A stretch of DNA of 64,000 bases from Bacteroidales bacterium UBA4116 (lineage in GTDB: Bacteria > Bacteroidota > Bacteroidia > Bacteroidales > Tannerellaceae): assembly GCA_002381645.1 (NCBI GenBank), contig DFXE01000010.1, positions 410,663 through 474,662 on the forward strand, read 5' to 3'. Both the position numbers and the translations under genes were made by a program. Below the pieces are notes generated by a model, which worked only from the letters and a program-made list of their open reading frames with translations, was not told the origin of the DNA and searched no databases. Below, piece by piece: positions 27,152 through 35,575 of this stretch (its first letter is position 1; each line of letters starts with the position of its first letter).

Positions 27152-27948
27152 GGTATATAGCTTGTACTTTGTTTTTTACCGTATCCTAATTCAGACGAGA
27201 TAAGATTGGTTATTGTTTTGATCTGGACAGCTGATGTTTTAATTACATCTTTTGTCAACCTGTCTTTAGGACCTGAAATCCAAATCGCTCCGCACGGATA
27301 GCCGGTATAGTTAAATACCGGAGCACCTACGCAGATAACACCTGATAATTCTTCTTCCATATCCAATGCGTACCCATATTTACGCACTTTTTCCAATTCT
27401 TCCTGGTATGCCCCAACAGTAGTTATTGTATTAGAATTATAAGGTGTAAAATCCATTAAAGAGAGATACCTGCTGCGTACCGTCTCAGGGAGATATGCCA
27501 TAATAGCTTTGCCGGGAGCTGAGCAATGCAGTTCGAAAGGTTTACCGGGTGATAATACAAACCTGAATGTATGGTGCCCCTGTGCCTGCTCAATGAATAT
27601 TCCTTTCTCACTTCCCAGTACACCGAAACATGCCGTTTCCTTTACCCGGTCGCGTAATTCACGCAAACGCGGTAATACGGTTTCAAGCAAATTATGTTCA
27701 TTCAACGAACGAAAACCAAGCGTTAATAATTTGCGCGAAAGTCTATACCGTTTGGAATCTTCGTCGTACAGCAAATAACCTAAACGTACCAGGGTATTAA
27801 GTATCCGGTATGCCGTAGTTTGAGAAATATCCAATGCTGTTTTGATTTCCTGCAATGTATCGCCTAAAGGTTGATGGGAAAGATATTCAAGTACGGTGAT
27901 ACCTTTCTCAAGATTAGGTACTTTATAATTCTCCTCTGTTTTTTCCAT
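27148..27948 (-). CDS. IclR-family transcriptional regulator
   Basis: The 266-residue protein has a winged helix-turn-helix at about 12-75 (L-Q-E-I-K-T-A-L-D-I-S-Q-T-T-A-Y-R-I-L) and an IclR effector-binding domain to the C-terminus (G-V-L-G-S-E-K-G-I-F-I-E, S-A-P-G-K-A-I-M-A-Y, G-V-I-C-V-G-A-P-V). IclR proteins usually control catabolic operons in response to a small metabolite. It is the first gene of the block and overlaps the cytochrome gene by 4 nt, so it is likely autoregulated together with the pathway. A pair of direct repeats upstream is a candidate operator. Confidence 0.92.
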   Translation of the reverse strand: MEKTEENYKVPNLEKGITVLEYLSHQPLGDTLQEIKTALDISQTTAYRILNTLVRLGYLLYDEDSKRYRLSRKLLTLGFRSLNEHNLLETVLPRLRELRDRVKETACFGVLGSEKGIFIEQAQGHHTFRFVLSPGKPFELHCSAPGKAIMAYLPETVRSRYLSLMDFTPYNSNTITTVGAYQEELEKVRKYGYALDMEEELSGVICVGAPVFNYTGYPCGAIWISGPKDRLTKDVIKTSAVQIKTITNLISSELGYGKKQSTSYIP

Positions 27949-27963
27949 ATATGGAATAGTGTT

Positions 27964-28004
27964 TTTCAGATTTGAAATAATGTTTCAGATTTGAATCAAA
28001 TATA
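27964..28004 (-). promoter_or_regulatory. Promoter -7 box and direct-repeat operator of the iclR block
   Basis: On the minus strand, TATATTTG (27997-28004) is a perfect -7 box. Just downstream, TTTCAGATTTGAA (plus-strand reading) occurs twice, at 27964-27976 and 27983-27995, 19 bp apart, between the box and the iclR start at 27948. That position would let a bound repressor block initiation; binding by this IclR protein is inferred. Confidence 0.55.
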
Positions 28005-28170
28005 GGATAGGAACATTATAATATTATATCTTAAATGCAAATTTTAGTTAAGTATGTTGAAGAGCATGGAAAAACAGAAAGCATTGGTAATAGTGGTCTA
28101 AAACTCTAAATTAGATACAGATAAAATATGCAAATAGGAAGTGTAGGTATATCATCTAATTTTATATGCA

Positions 28171-28229
28171 GTTAGGAATTGGTAGTTTTAAGTAAGAATG
28201 AATTTCCCTGTTAACTACCAACTCCTAAC
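28171..28229 (-). terminator. Long hairpin downstream of the ThuA gene
   Basis: GTTAGGAATTGGTAGTT (28171-28187) pairs with AACTACCAACTCCTAAC (28213-28229), 17 bp with one mismatch and a 25-nt loop. It lies 10 nt after the thuA-like stop. There is no strong T run. The rest of the gap 27949-28238 shows nothing else beyond the iclR promoter. Confidence 0.5.
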
Positions 28230-28238
28230 TACTGTAAT

Positions 28239-29177
28239 TTACTTTTTCTTCTTCTTGTCCTTTGCCATATCCATATAATCATAACGGTAGGTAAGATAAG
28301 ATGAGGTTGGAAAATCAGCTGGAACTTTTTGGGTAACTTTTCCTGTTGCAGCCCATTCGGCTCCGCGTAATAAAGTTACCTGAAAACCTGCACATTGCAT
28401 AGCGGGGTTATTATCAATTGTCTCTCCGCAATGACCAAGCATCGTATGGAATATTCTTGCATCACCATAATCTACCGTAAAGATCAAAGGTTCTTCCCGT
28501 CCGGAGCCCCCCGTTTCTTTATCGGAATAAGCAGTATATAATAAATCTTTAATATTTCCCGGACCACGCATCCGGTCATATAATTCATCACGGGCGTGTG
28601 CCCATCGATTAGGCAAACCGTTTATGATTGGATGATTATCGTTGCGGGAAAGCATCATATATTCATGTTGTTTACCATGTGATCCGCCAATACCGGGTGA
28701 AGTGTCTTTTATCAATTCGCCTTCATGGAAATAAACATACGGGCCGGAGTTCTCATTACGTCCTTCCCAACCACCTAAACCTATAATCTTATTATATTCA
28801 TACCAATCAGGGAAAGCATTATCTGCAGCATGATACACCACAATACCTCCACCGTTCTTGGCATAATCTACAAAACGGGTCTTTGTTTCCTCCGGCCAGG
28901 AATCACCGTTATAATCCAATACAACCAAAGAATAGGGTTTAAAATCAAGAATAAAGTTCGACATGTCTTGTCCTTTTTCAGGCGATAAAGCAATATCGAC
29001 TTTAAACAATCCGGAGTTTTCAAGTATCTCTTTTAAAACAACATGACTAACCTGCCAATTGTGATTGTTCTGGCCGGTAATGATTAATGTCTTGATGGGT
29101 TTTCTGGCTGCTGCTGTACAAGCGATCAAAACTGCAGCCATAACTAATAATAATTTTCCTTGAATTAGGCTTCTCAT
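28239..29177 (-). CDS. Secreted ThuA-domain protein
   Basis: The 312-residue protein begins with a signal peptide (L-L-L-V-M-A-A-V-L-I-A-C-T-A-A-A). A ThuA/trehalose-utilisation domain follows: T-L-I-I-T-G-Q-N-N-H-N-W at about 28-40, V-L-D-Y-N-G-D-S-W-P, G-G-G-I-V-V-Y-H-A-A-D-N and R-I-F-H-T-M-L-G-H near the end, with a glutamine amidotransferase-like fold expected. It ends in a Lys-rich tail (K-D-K-K-K-K-K). ThuA-like proteins often occur with DUF1080 proteins in sugar oxidation clusters. A DUF1080 gene lies 1 kb away on the other strand. Confidence 0.87.
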   Translation of the reverse strand: MRSLIQGKLLLVMAAVLIACTAAARKPIKTLIITGQNNHNWQVSHVVLKEILENSGLFKVDIALSPEKGQDMSNFILDFKPYSLVVLDYNGDSWPEETKTRFVDYAKNGGGIVVYHAADNAFPDWYEYNKIIGLGGWEGRNENSGPYVYFHEGELIKDTSPGIGGSHGKQHEYMMLSRNDNHPIINGLPNRWAHARDELYDRMRGPGNIKDLLYTAYSDKETGGSGREEPLIFTVDYGDARIFHTMLGHCGETIDNNPAMQCAGFQVTLLRGAEWAATGKVTQKVPADFPTSSYLTYRYDYMDMAKDKKKKK

Positions 29178-29237
29178 ATTATTTTTTCGTTAATTAATAA
29201 TCGTAACTACAAATGTAACAAATCGATTTGAATTTCA

Positions 29238-29245
29238 TACTTTTG
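29238..29245 (+). promoter_or_regulatory. -7 promoter box of the outer-membrane protein gene
   Basis: TACTTTTG matches TAnnTTTG and lies 25 nt before the ATG at 29271. No convincing -33 TTTG is seen at normal distance. Confidence 0.45.
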
Positions 29246-29270
29246 CGCAGCAATAAAAGCATAACCCTTT

Positions 29271-30143
29271 ATGAAATCAATTACATGCCTGCTCATATTC
29301 ACTTTAACTGCTTTTTTTTATGTATGCCCTATAAAAGCTCAAGGTGATGACTGGCGTGATAAGGGTGACCTGCTGATTTATTCTCCCCGTTATTTCGGAC
29401 CCAGCGCTTTTCCGATACCTGAACTAAGATCAGGGAAAGCACCACACCGTTTTGAAGCAGAAATCCAGGGTAGGTACCACTATTATTCGGGAGATAAAAC
29501 AAAAGACATTTTTTTGCGGGCTTTAATTCCTGTTGTGAAAGAACGCGTGGGTCTTGAAATCACGTGGATCGTTGCAGAAAAATATAAACTTACACCTGAA
29601 ACAAGAGACGAGCGAAACGCCGTAGATGTGGAACTTCCGGATCATGAATCATACAGTGGTGATATAGTAATCAGTACTTTTTTTCAGGTTTTACGCAGTG
29701 AAAAATGGGCAGATGTTTTAGTAAGTCTAAATCTTAAAACCGCCAGTGGCGGTCGTCTATGTGATGCACGATTTACCGATGCAGCTTCGTATTGGCTTGA
29801 TCTGACGGCTGGAAAAGATCTATTGAAAAATTACACTGGCACAGCTTCTTTACGCATGCAGGCACTGGTTGGTTTTTATTGCTGGATGACAAATGATAGG
29901 GTTCATCGACAAAATGATGCTATTTCATACGGAGCTGGGTTTACAGGAACTTTTAAAAATTTTACCCTTACTACTAATTTGTCCGGTTTTTACGGATACA
30001 AAGATAATGGCGACCGCCCCGTCGTACTACGGAATAACCTTACGTACGAGTTCAGAAAAAATATTATTTCCCTGCGTTATAATCATGGTATGAAAGATTA
30101 TTTGTATGATAATTATGGAATAGGTTATATCCGTTGCTTTTGA
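29271..30143 (+). CDS. Putative outer-membrane beta-barrel protein, function unknown
   Basis: The 290-residue protein has a signal peptide (I-F-T-L-T-A-F-F-Y-V-C-P-I-K-A-Q-G) followed by alternating polar/hydrophobic strands with aromatic girdles, such as R-F-E-A-E-I-Q-G-R-Y-H-Y-Y-S, and a final strand Y-G-I-G-Y-I-R-C-F ending in Phe, as expected for an outer-membrane beta-barrel. I do not recognise the family. It is divergent from the thuA-like gene and followed after 85 nt by the DUF1080 lipoprotein, so it may take part in the same sugar-related function. Confidence 0.65.
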   Translation: MKSITCLLIFTLTAFFYVCPIKAQGDDWRDKGDLLIYSPRYFGPSAFPIPELRSGKAPHRFEAEIQGRYHYYSGDKTKDIFLRALIPVVKERVGLEITWIVAEKYKLTPETRDERNAVDVELPDHESYSGDIVISTFFQVLRSEKWADVLVSLNLKTASGGRLCDARFTDAASYWLDLTAGKDLLKNYTGTASLRMQALVGFYCWMTNDRVHRQNDAISYGAGFTGTFKNFTLTTNLSGFYGYKDNGDRPVVLRNNLTYEFRKNIISLRYNHGMKDYLYDNYGIGYIRCF

Positions 30144-30228
30144 GATTCAATCAATTTTTTACGATTTATTGTCTATTTAACGGAATATCTTTTAATTTGC
30201 AACCAATAAACCTTTAAATACATCTATT

Positions 30229-31011
30229 ATGAATAAATTAATTGCACTTCTGGTAGTCCTGCCGATTTTTGCCGCCTGTACAGGCAAAAGCCACCAAACC
30301 AATCAGCAAGAATGGGTATCTCTGTTTAATGGAATAAACCTTGATGGTTGGACTGTAAAAATTACGGGTTATCCGGCGGGGGAAAACTTTGGAAATACAT
30401 TCCGGGTAGAAGATGGCTTATTAAAAGTCCGTTACGATGATTACGATGAATTTAACGAGCGTTACGGTCACATTTTTACAACAACAAAGTATTCACATTA
30501 CAAGCTTCGGGTTGAATACCGTTTTGTAGGTGAACAGATCAGCGGAGGCCCGGGATGGGCTTACCGTAACAGTGGTGCTATGTTACATGCACAATCTCCC
30601 GAGAGTATGCATTTAGGGCAGGATTTTCCGGTATCAGTAGAAGCACAAATGCTTGGAGGAAATGGGAAGGATGAACGAACTACAGGAAACGTATGTACAC
30701 CTGGAACGGAAATATTCATCGATGATTTACCTTATAAGGATCATTGTTATTCTTCTTCATCAAAAACATATCATGGTGACCAATGGGTAACGTTAGAAAT
30801 GATTGTACATGGGGATAGCATTATTCACCATGTAATAGAAGGCGATACGATACTGACATACACGAATGTAACTGTTGGTGGTGGGAATGTAAGCCCTCAA
30901 CATACCATTCCATCAGGTCCGCTGAAAGAGGGATACATTGCCCTGCAATCAGAAAGTCATCCGGTAGATTTCAGAAAAATTGAATTATTGGATTTGAGTG
31001 TGAATAGGTAA
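30229..31011 (+). CDS. DUF1080 (3-keto-glycoside hydrolase-like) lipoprotein
   Basis: The 260-residue lipoprotein has its lipobox Cys at residue 17 (F-A-A-C). The DUF1080 domain reads W-V-S-L-F-N-G-I-N-L-D-G-W at about 28-40, a concanavalin-like jelly roll (Y-S-H-Y-K-L-R-V-E-Y-R-F), R-N-S-G-A-M-L-H and a terminal I-A-L-Q-S-E-S-H-P-V-D-F-R-K-I-E-L. Family members hydrolyse 3-keto-disaccharides in the periplasmic glycoside oxidation route; that assignment is family knowledge. A dehydrogenase partner is not seen in this window. Confidence 0.88.
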   Translation: MNKLIALLVVLPIFAACTGKSHQTNQQEWVSLFNGINLDGWTVKITGYPAGENFGNTFRVEDGLLKVRYDDYDEFNERYGHIFTTTKYSHYKLRVEYRFVGEQISGGPGWAYRNSGAMLHAQSPESMHLGQDFPVSVEAQMLGGNGKDERTTGNVCTPGTEIFIDDLPYKDHCYSSSSKTYHGDQWVTLEMIVHGDSIIHHVIEGDTILTYTNVTVGGGNVSPQHTIPSGPLKEGYIALQSESHPVDFRKIELLDLSVNR

Positions 31012-31018
31012 AAAAAGA

Positions 31019-31106
31019 GTCACGCAGGATACAGATGAACAGTTTTACCCCCAAAAGGCATATTGAAACGAACTAAATTATGCCCCTGTCATCTGCACTG
31101 CGTGAC
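31019..31106 (+). repeat. Long imperfect hairpin in the DUF1080 3' region
   Basis: GTCACGCAG (31019-31027) pairs with CTGCGTGAC (31098-31106), CAGATGA (31032-31038) with TCATCTG (31089-31095), CAG with CTG, and an inner GGCATA with TATGCC. The right arm is shared with the terminator stem at 31096-31135, so the two folds exclude each other. Similar GTCACGCAG-type inverted repeats are, from memory, common as intergenic repeats in Bacteroidota. Confidence 0.7.
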
Positions 31107-31135
31107 ATTCCCCGCCTCACGGCAGTGATTTTTTT
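31096..31135 (+). terminator. Terminator after the DUF1080 gene
   Basis: CACTGC-GTGA (31096-31105) pairs with TCAC-G-GCAGTG (31117-31127, one bulged G) and is followed by T7 at 31129-31135. This is a canonical intrinsic terminator on the plus strand. Confidence 0.75.
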
Positions 31136-31222
31136 AAATATCATAAATATTTGTGCAAACATATATTAATAAAACGAATCTTCGGGTTGCACAACAACAA
31201 ATAATGCGTATGTTTTGCTACC

Positions 31223-32365
31223 TTAGCTTTTATTTTCACCATTTATTTTCTTTAAATGTTTCGTTCTATATTCCCCAGGTGTGATTCCGGTATTTTTTAT
31301 GAATTGTCTATGAAAACTTGCTTTATCATTTATTCCTACTAATTCGCCAATTCGTTTTAGCGGAAGGGTGGGTTGCTCAATTAATATTTTTTTTGCTTCG
31401 TCAATCCGAAGGTTACTTAACCATTTTTTGAAATTGCAATTCATTTCCCTGTTTATATATGCCGACAGATAATTTCGGTTTGTACATAATTCAGCAGCAA
31501 GAGTGTCGAGAGTAATACCATGCTGGATGTATTTCTTATCTTCAAGCCACTTATCCAAAGCTTGCAAATGCACTTCTTTAGGATATATAACAGACTTATT
31601 ATCAACATCTTCAATCGGAATTTTTTCTAACGGTTTCTCCGTAAAATAACTCGTATAATTAATATATTTAATAGCGTAGTAAATATAAAAAATTGAATAT
31701 AGAACTATAAATAGGAAATATATTGTTTGATTACAAAACAATACAAAAAGCGCCAATATTCCGAGACCCAATGCCATATAAAAAGTTGTAACAATCCACT
31801 TAATCCGTTGTGATTCTACATCATCGTGATTACAATTATTTTTTAAAATATATGTACGGTATATTTTAATGAAATATAAATAATAATATAATAATTGGAA
31901 AATATAAAAAAATACTACTGTATTAAAAAGTATAATATATAATTTCTTATTTCCGGATAGTAGCCCTATAATCAATAATACTGAAAATAATAGAACCAGA
32001 ATTAGTTGAATGTATAATTTACGTGACGTATCATAGTTTTTATCAAGCAGTATAATTAAAGAAAATGTAAATAAAACCGCTTGTAAAGTAGACATAATAA
32101 GCGTAATAGATAAGGTAATATCTGATAATTCGAATATGGTAAAATTAAATAATTTATACAATGACATTATACCTAAAACGATATAAGCTACAGATAAAAG
32201 TTTTCTGGCAATACGGTAATTATGAAGTTCTAAGCTCACAGGTATCTTTATTCCTATTAAAGCGCATCCTGCTGTTAATATGGCCGCTCCCGAAAAAAGA
32301 GTGATGAATGCATTAAGAGTATCTGATACAAGCATTGAAGTTTGTGGCTTATCTATTTGGGACAA
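31223..32365 (-). CDS. Membrane-bound AraC-family regulator
   Basis: The 380-residue protein has an N-terminal membrane region with about seven helices (residues 10-235), a short linker and a C-terminal AraC/XylS DNA-binding domain. The first helix-turn-helix reads L-D-T-L-A-A-E-L-C-T-N-R-N-Y-L-S-A-Y-I-N, the second L-K-R-I-G-E-L-V-G-I-N-D-K-A-S-F-H-R-Q-F. This layout is common in Bacteroidota and implies sensing at or in the membrane. The target is unknown. It converges with the DUF1080 gene and does not obviously belong to a neighbouring operon. Confidence 0.88.
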   Translation of the reverse strand: MSQIDKPQTSMLVSDTLNAFITLFSGAAILTAGCALIGIKIPVSLELHNYRIARKLLSVAYIVLGIMSLYKLFNFTIFELSDITLSITLIMSTLQAVLFTFSLIILLDKNYDTSRKLYIQLILVLLFSVLLIIGLLSGNKKLYIILFNTVVFFYIFQLLYYYLYFIKIYRTYILKNNCNHDDVESQRIKWIVTTFYMALGLGILALFVLFCNQTIYFLFIVLYSIFYIYYAIKYINYTSYFTEKPLEKIPIEDVDNKSVIYPKEVHLQALDKWLEDKKYIQHGITLDTLAAELCTNRNYLSAYINREMNCNFKKWLSNLRIDEAKKILIEQPTLPLKRIGELVGINDKASFHRQFIKNTGITPGEYRTKHLKKINGENKS

Positions 32366-32442
32366 AGATACAAATAAAAATGAATACTTTTTTACATTTT
32401 CATTGTTTCATTTACTAAAAGAACAAATATTAAAAAAATACT

Positions 32443-32814
32443 TTACTTTTTAGTTGGAAAGGATAAAATATGAAATGATACCCCTAAAGTAATGATAAAC
32501 AGTAATATTTGAATTAAAATAGATTTAATGAGAAAAAATGAAGTAAGAATAGCAGATATCCACATAATTGAGAGTGTGATAGTTTTAGTATGTAAGGTCA
32601 AAGACCTGTCGACCATAAAAGCCCGGATATACGAACCAAAATACCGGTTGGCCATCACTTTATTATATAACCGTTCTGAACTACGAATGTAAAACCAGCA
32701 GGTAAGCAACCAAAACGGAGTGGTAGGAAGAAGTGGTATAATTATTCCTAATCCTCCCAGCACAAGAAAAAACGTTCCTAATACTATATAAATGATTCTT
32801 TTGGTCTGATTCAA
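32443..32814 (-). CDS. ybaN: YbaN/DUF454 small inner-membrane protein
   Basis: The 123-residue protein has three hydrophobic segments and the DUF454 hallmark L-G-G-L-G-I-I-I-P-L-L-P-T-T-P-F-W-L-L at about 18-36, followed by C-W-F-Y-I-R-S-S-E-R-L. Function is unknown in the family. Translation appears to start at TTG (32814-32812), overlapping the fmt stop by 4 nt; no ATG is placed better. It is the last gene of the tsaC-to-ybaN operon. Confidence 0.85.
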   Translation of the reverse strand: MNQTKRIIYIVLGTFFLVLGGLGIIIPLLPTTPFWLLTCWFYIRSSERLYNKVMANRYFGSYIRAFMVDRSLTLHTKTITLSIMWISAILTSFFLIKSILIQILLFIITLGVSFHILSFPTKK

Positions 32815-33785
32815 TGAAATGTATAATTTTCTATTTGTTTGAAACCATTCAGAAAATCCGTAATATTCAAGCGCTTTTTTCCGGCAAGTTGAATAGATAA
32901 TAACCGGATATAACCGTCAGGCACGGCAACATCGATATAACTTTTATTGTCTGATAACAGAGTTCCCACATTATATTTATGGTTTGCGGGGTGTTTTTCT
33001 GTTTCATATATTTTCAGAACAGCACTTTTCCCATCCTTTGATTTCATTTCCGTCCATGCGGAAGGATACGGTGATAATCCGCGGATAAAATCATATACTT
33101 TTTTATTGGATTGATTCCAATTAATACGACAAGTCTGCTTAAATATTTTCGGAGCGGGATGGAGTTGGGGGATGTCCGCATAAAATTGCTCCTGAGAAAT
33201 GGCTTTAACCTGATCAGATAAAATCATGTCAACAGTTTCAACCACCAAACCTGCCCCCACTTTCATAAGTTTGTCATGTACTATCCCAACATTATCGGTA
33301 TCAAGGATAGGAATACGTTTTTGAAGAATAATTTTTCCGGTATCGATTTCATGAGTCAGAAAAAAAGTCGTAACTCCCGTTTCTGTTTCTCCGTTTATTA
33401 CAGCCCAGTTTATAGGTGCAGCCCCTCTATACTGGGGTAATAATGAACCATGAAGATTAAATGTTCCGAATCGAGGCATATTCCAGACAACTTCCGGAAG
33501 CATACGAAAAGCAACTACAATTTGTAGATCAGGCTGTAGAGACTTGAGTTGGGAAAGAAAAACTTCGTCTTTGAGTTTTTCGGGCTGCAAAACAGTAAGA
33601 CCTTGTGATAATGCATATTGTTTTACAGGGCTTGCCTGTAGTGTACTTTGATGTTTTCCCACCGGTTTGTCGGGCATAGTAATGACTCCAACTATAGTAT
33701 ATCCGCCTTCGACTAATGCTTTAAGGCTCTCCACTGCAAACTCGGGAGTACCCATATAAACAATCCTTAAATCTTCCTTTTTCAT
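32811..33785 (-). CDS. fmt: Methionyl-tRNA formyltransferase
   Basis: The 324-residue enzyme formylates initiator Met-tRNA. The hydrolase/transferase domain shows V-Y-M-G-T-P-E-F-A-V at the start, the catalytic segment F-N-L-H-G-S-L-L-P-Q-Y-R-G-A-A-P-I and the D in T-H-E-I-D-T-G-K-I; a C-terminal OB-fold domain follows (about 210-324). I place the start at the ATG at 33785, just past the ClC stop (33790); the frame could extend to 33812 but would then overlap ClC. Confidence 0.96.
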   Translation of the reverse strand: MKKEDLRIVYMGTPEFAVESLKALVEGGYTIVGVITMPDKPVGKHQSTLQASPVKQYALSQGLTVLQPEKLKDEVFLSQLKSLQPDLQIVVAFRMLPEVVWNMPRFGTFNLHGSLLPQYRGAAPINWAVINGETETGVTTFFLTHEIDTGKIILQKRIPILDTDNVGIVHDKLMKVGAGLVVETVDMILSDQVKAISQEQFYADIPQLHPAPKIFKQTCRINWNQSNKKVYDFIRGLSPYPSAWTEMKSKDGKSAVLKIYETEKHPANHKYNVGTLLSDNKSYIDVAVPDGYIRLLSIQLAGKKRLNITDFLNGFKQIENYTFH

Positions 33786-33789
33786 AATT

Positions 33790-35574
33790 TTAATCTCCAG
33801 AGAAGTTTTCAACTAACACTTCACGATAAGAATTAAATATTTTTGATTTAGACATAAACCCGATATAACAGCCATTTTCATCGACAACAGGGAGATTCCA
33901 TGCTTTTGTATCGTCGAATATTTGCATAACTTTATCCATCGGCGTATTAATCACAATTTTTGCTGGTGCTGATACCATAAATTTTGATACCTTAAAACGA
34001 TCATATAATTCCGGGCGGAACATGATATTCCTGATATTATCAAGTTGGACAATACCTAACAGTAAACCACTTCTGTCGACTACAGGAAAAGCATTCCTGC
34101 CACTTTTGGATATCACCTTCACCATATCTCCCAAGGTCATATCGGGATATACGGTAAGAAAATCTTTTTCAATAATTCCATCTACATTAAGTAGGGTCAG
34201 TACCGCTTTATCTTTGTGATGGGTCAGCAACTCCCCTTTTTGTGCTAACCGCATAGAATAAATACTATGTGGTTCAAAAATGAGGATAGTAAGATATGAA
34301 CTGATAGCAACGATCATTAATGGGAGAAATAATTCATATCCCCCTGTAAGTTCTGCAATCAGGAATACTCCTGTAAGAGGAGCATGCATAACACCCGACA
34401 TTACTCCGGCCATACCCAATAAAGCAAAGTTTTTTTCGGAAAGATATCTTGTGAAATCAAAATAATTCGACGTATGTGCAAATATGAAACCTGCAATACA
34501 TCCTAAAAATAAACTTGGAGCAAAAATTCCCCCGCATCCACCCCCACCGTTGGTTGCACTTGATGCAAAAACTTTAGTCAAAAGGATCAGGAATAAAAAG
34601 AAGAGTACCCCCCAATACGAATCTTTCATCTCGTAAAAGAGGCTTCGATCCATAATGTGTGCAAATTGCCCGTTCAATAATGATCCTATTGTATCATAAC
34701 CTTCTCCATACATCGGCGGAAATAAGAATATGAGAATACTTAACATAACTCCGCCAAGAATGAATTTTTTCCAATAGGTATTCATTTTCCTGTATAAACC
34801 TTCCACTTTGTTCATCACACGTGTAAAATATAACGAAACTAAGCCACAGAATATACCCAATAACAATACGTAAGGAATTCGTTCTATTTCGAAAATTTCA
34901 GTTTGGGAAAACTTAAACATAGCTTCGGTTCCTGTAAAAATGTAAGATACAGTAGCTGCTGTAACTGAAGATATCAATAACGGCATAACCGATGTCATGG
35001 TGAGGTCAAGCATTAAAACTTCAATAACAAAGACAAGTCCGGCGATCGGTGCTTTGAAAATTCCCGCAATTGCACCTGCGGCACCGCAGCCAACCAGTAA
35101 CATAAGCGTTTTTTGTTCCATACGGAATACACGACCAAGATTTGAACCAATGGCGGCACCTGTCAAAACTATAGGTGCTTCGGCTCCAACAGACCCACCA
35201 AAACCGATGGTTACTGAACTGGCTACCATAGACGACCAGATATTATGTGGTTTAATACGGCTTTTCCGCTGGGAAATAGCAAATAATATTTTAGTTACTC
35301 CATGACTGATGTCATCCCGTACAATGTATTTTACAAATAATCCGGCCAGTAAAATACCGATTACAGGATATAAAAGATATAAATAGTTGGCCTGACTTAC
35401 ATCCATGTTCTGTGTAAGCACATGCTGTATAAAATGGATTAGCTGTTTTAACAAAATCGCCGCTGCTGCGGTACAAATTCCCACAATAAAGCTAAGAAAT
35501 AAAACAAAATGTTTTTCCTGGATCTTTTTTCCTCTCCACAACAGGAATTTATAAAATAAACTTTCTTTTGCCAT
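33790..35574 (-). CDS. ClC-family chloride channel/transporter with CBS domains
   Basis: The 594-residue protein has a ClC membrane core (about 1-440) with G-F-G-G-S-V-G-A-E-A-P-I-V as the first selectivity loop and N-G-G-G-G-C-G-G-I-F-A-P-S-L as the third. Two cytoplasmic CBS domains follow (about 455-590, including M-V-S-A-P-A-K-I-V and V-D-E-N-G-C-Y-I-G-F). The loop reads G-A-E-A-P instead of the canonical G-R-E-G-P but keeps the glutamate. Whether it is a channel or a Cl-/H+ exchanger cannot be decided by reading. It is 1 nt from the sugar transferase gene and 4 nt from fmt. Confidence 0.93.
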   Translation of the reverse strand: MAKESLFYKFLLWRGKKIQEKHFVLFLSFIVGICTAAAAILLKQLIHFIQHVLTQNMDVSQANYLYLLYPVIGILLAGLFVKYIVRDDISHGVTKILFAISQRKSRIKPHNIWSSMVASSVTIGFGGSVGAEAPIVLTGAAIGSNLGRVFRMEQKTLMLLVGCGAAGAIAGIFKAPIAGLVFVIEVLMLDLTMTSVMPLLISSVTAATVSYIFTGTEAMFKFSQTEIFEIERIPYVLLLGIFCGLVSLYFTRVMNKVEGLYRKMNTYWKKFILGGVMLSILIFLFPPMYGEGYDTIGSLLNGQFAHIMDRSLFYEMKDSYWGVLFFLFLILLTKVFASSATNGGGGCGGIFAPSLFLGCIAGFIFAHTSNYFDFTRYLSEKNFALLGMAGVMSGVMHAPLTGVFLIAELTGGYELFLPLMIVAISSYLTILIFEPHSIYSMRLAQKGELLTHHKDKAVLTLLNVDGIIEKDFLTVYPDMTLGDMVKVISKSGRNAFPVVDRSGLLLGIVQLDNIRNIMFRPELYDRFKVSKFMVSAPAKIVINTPMDKVMQIFDDTKAWNLPVVDENGCYIGFMSKSKIFNSYREVLVENFSGD

Positions 35575-35575
35575 C

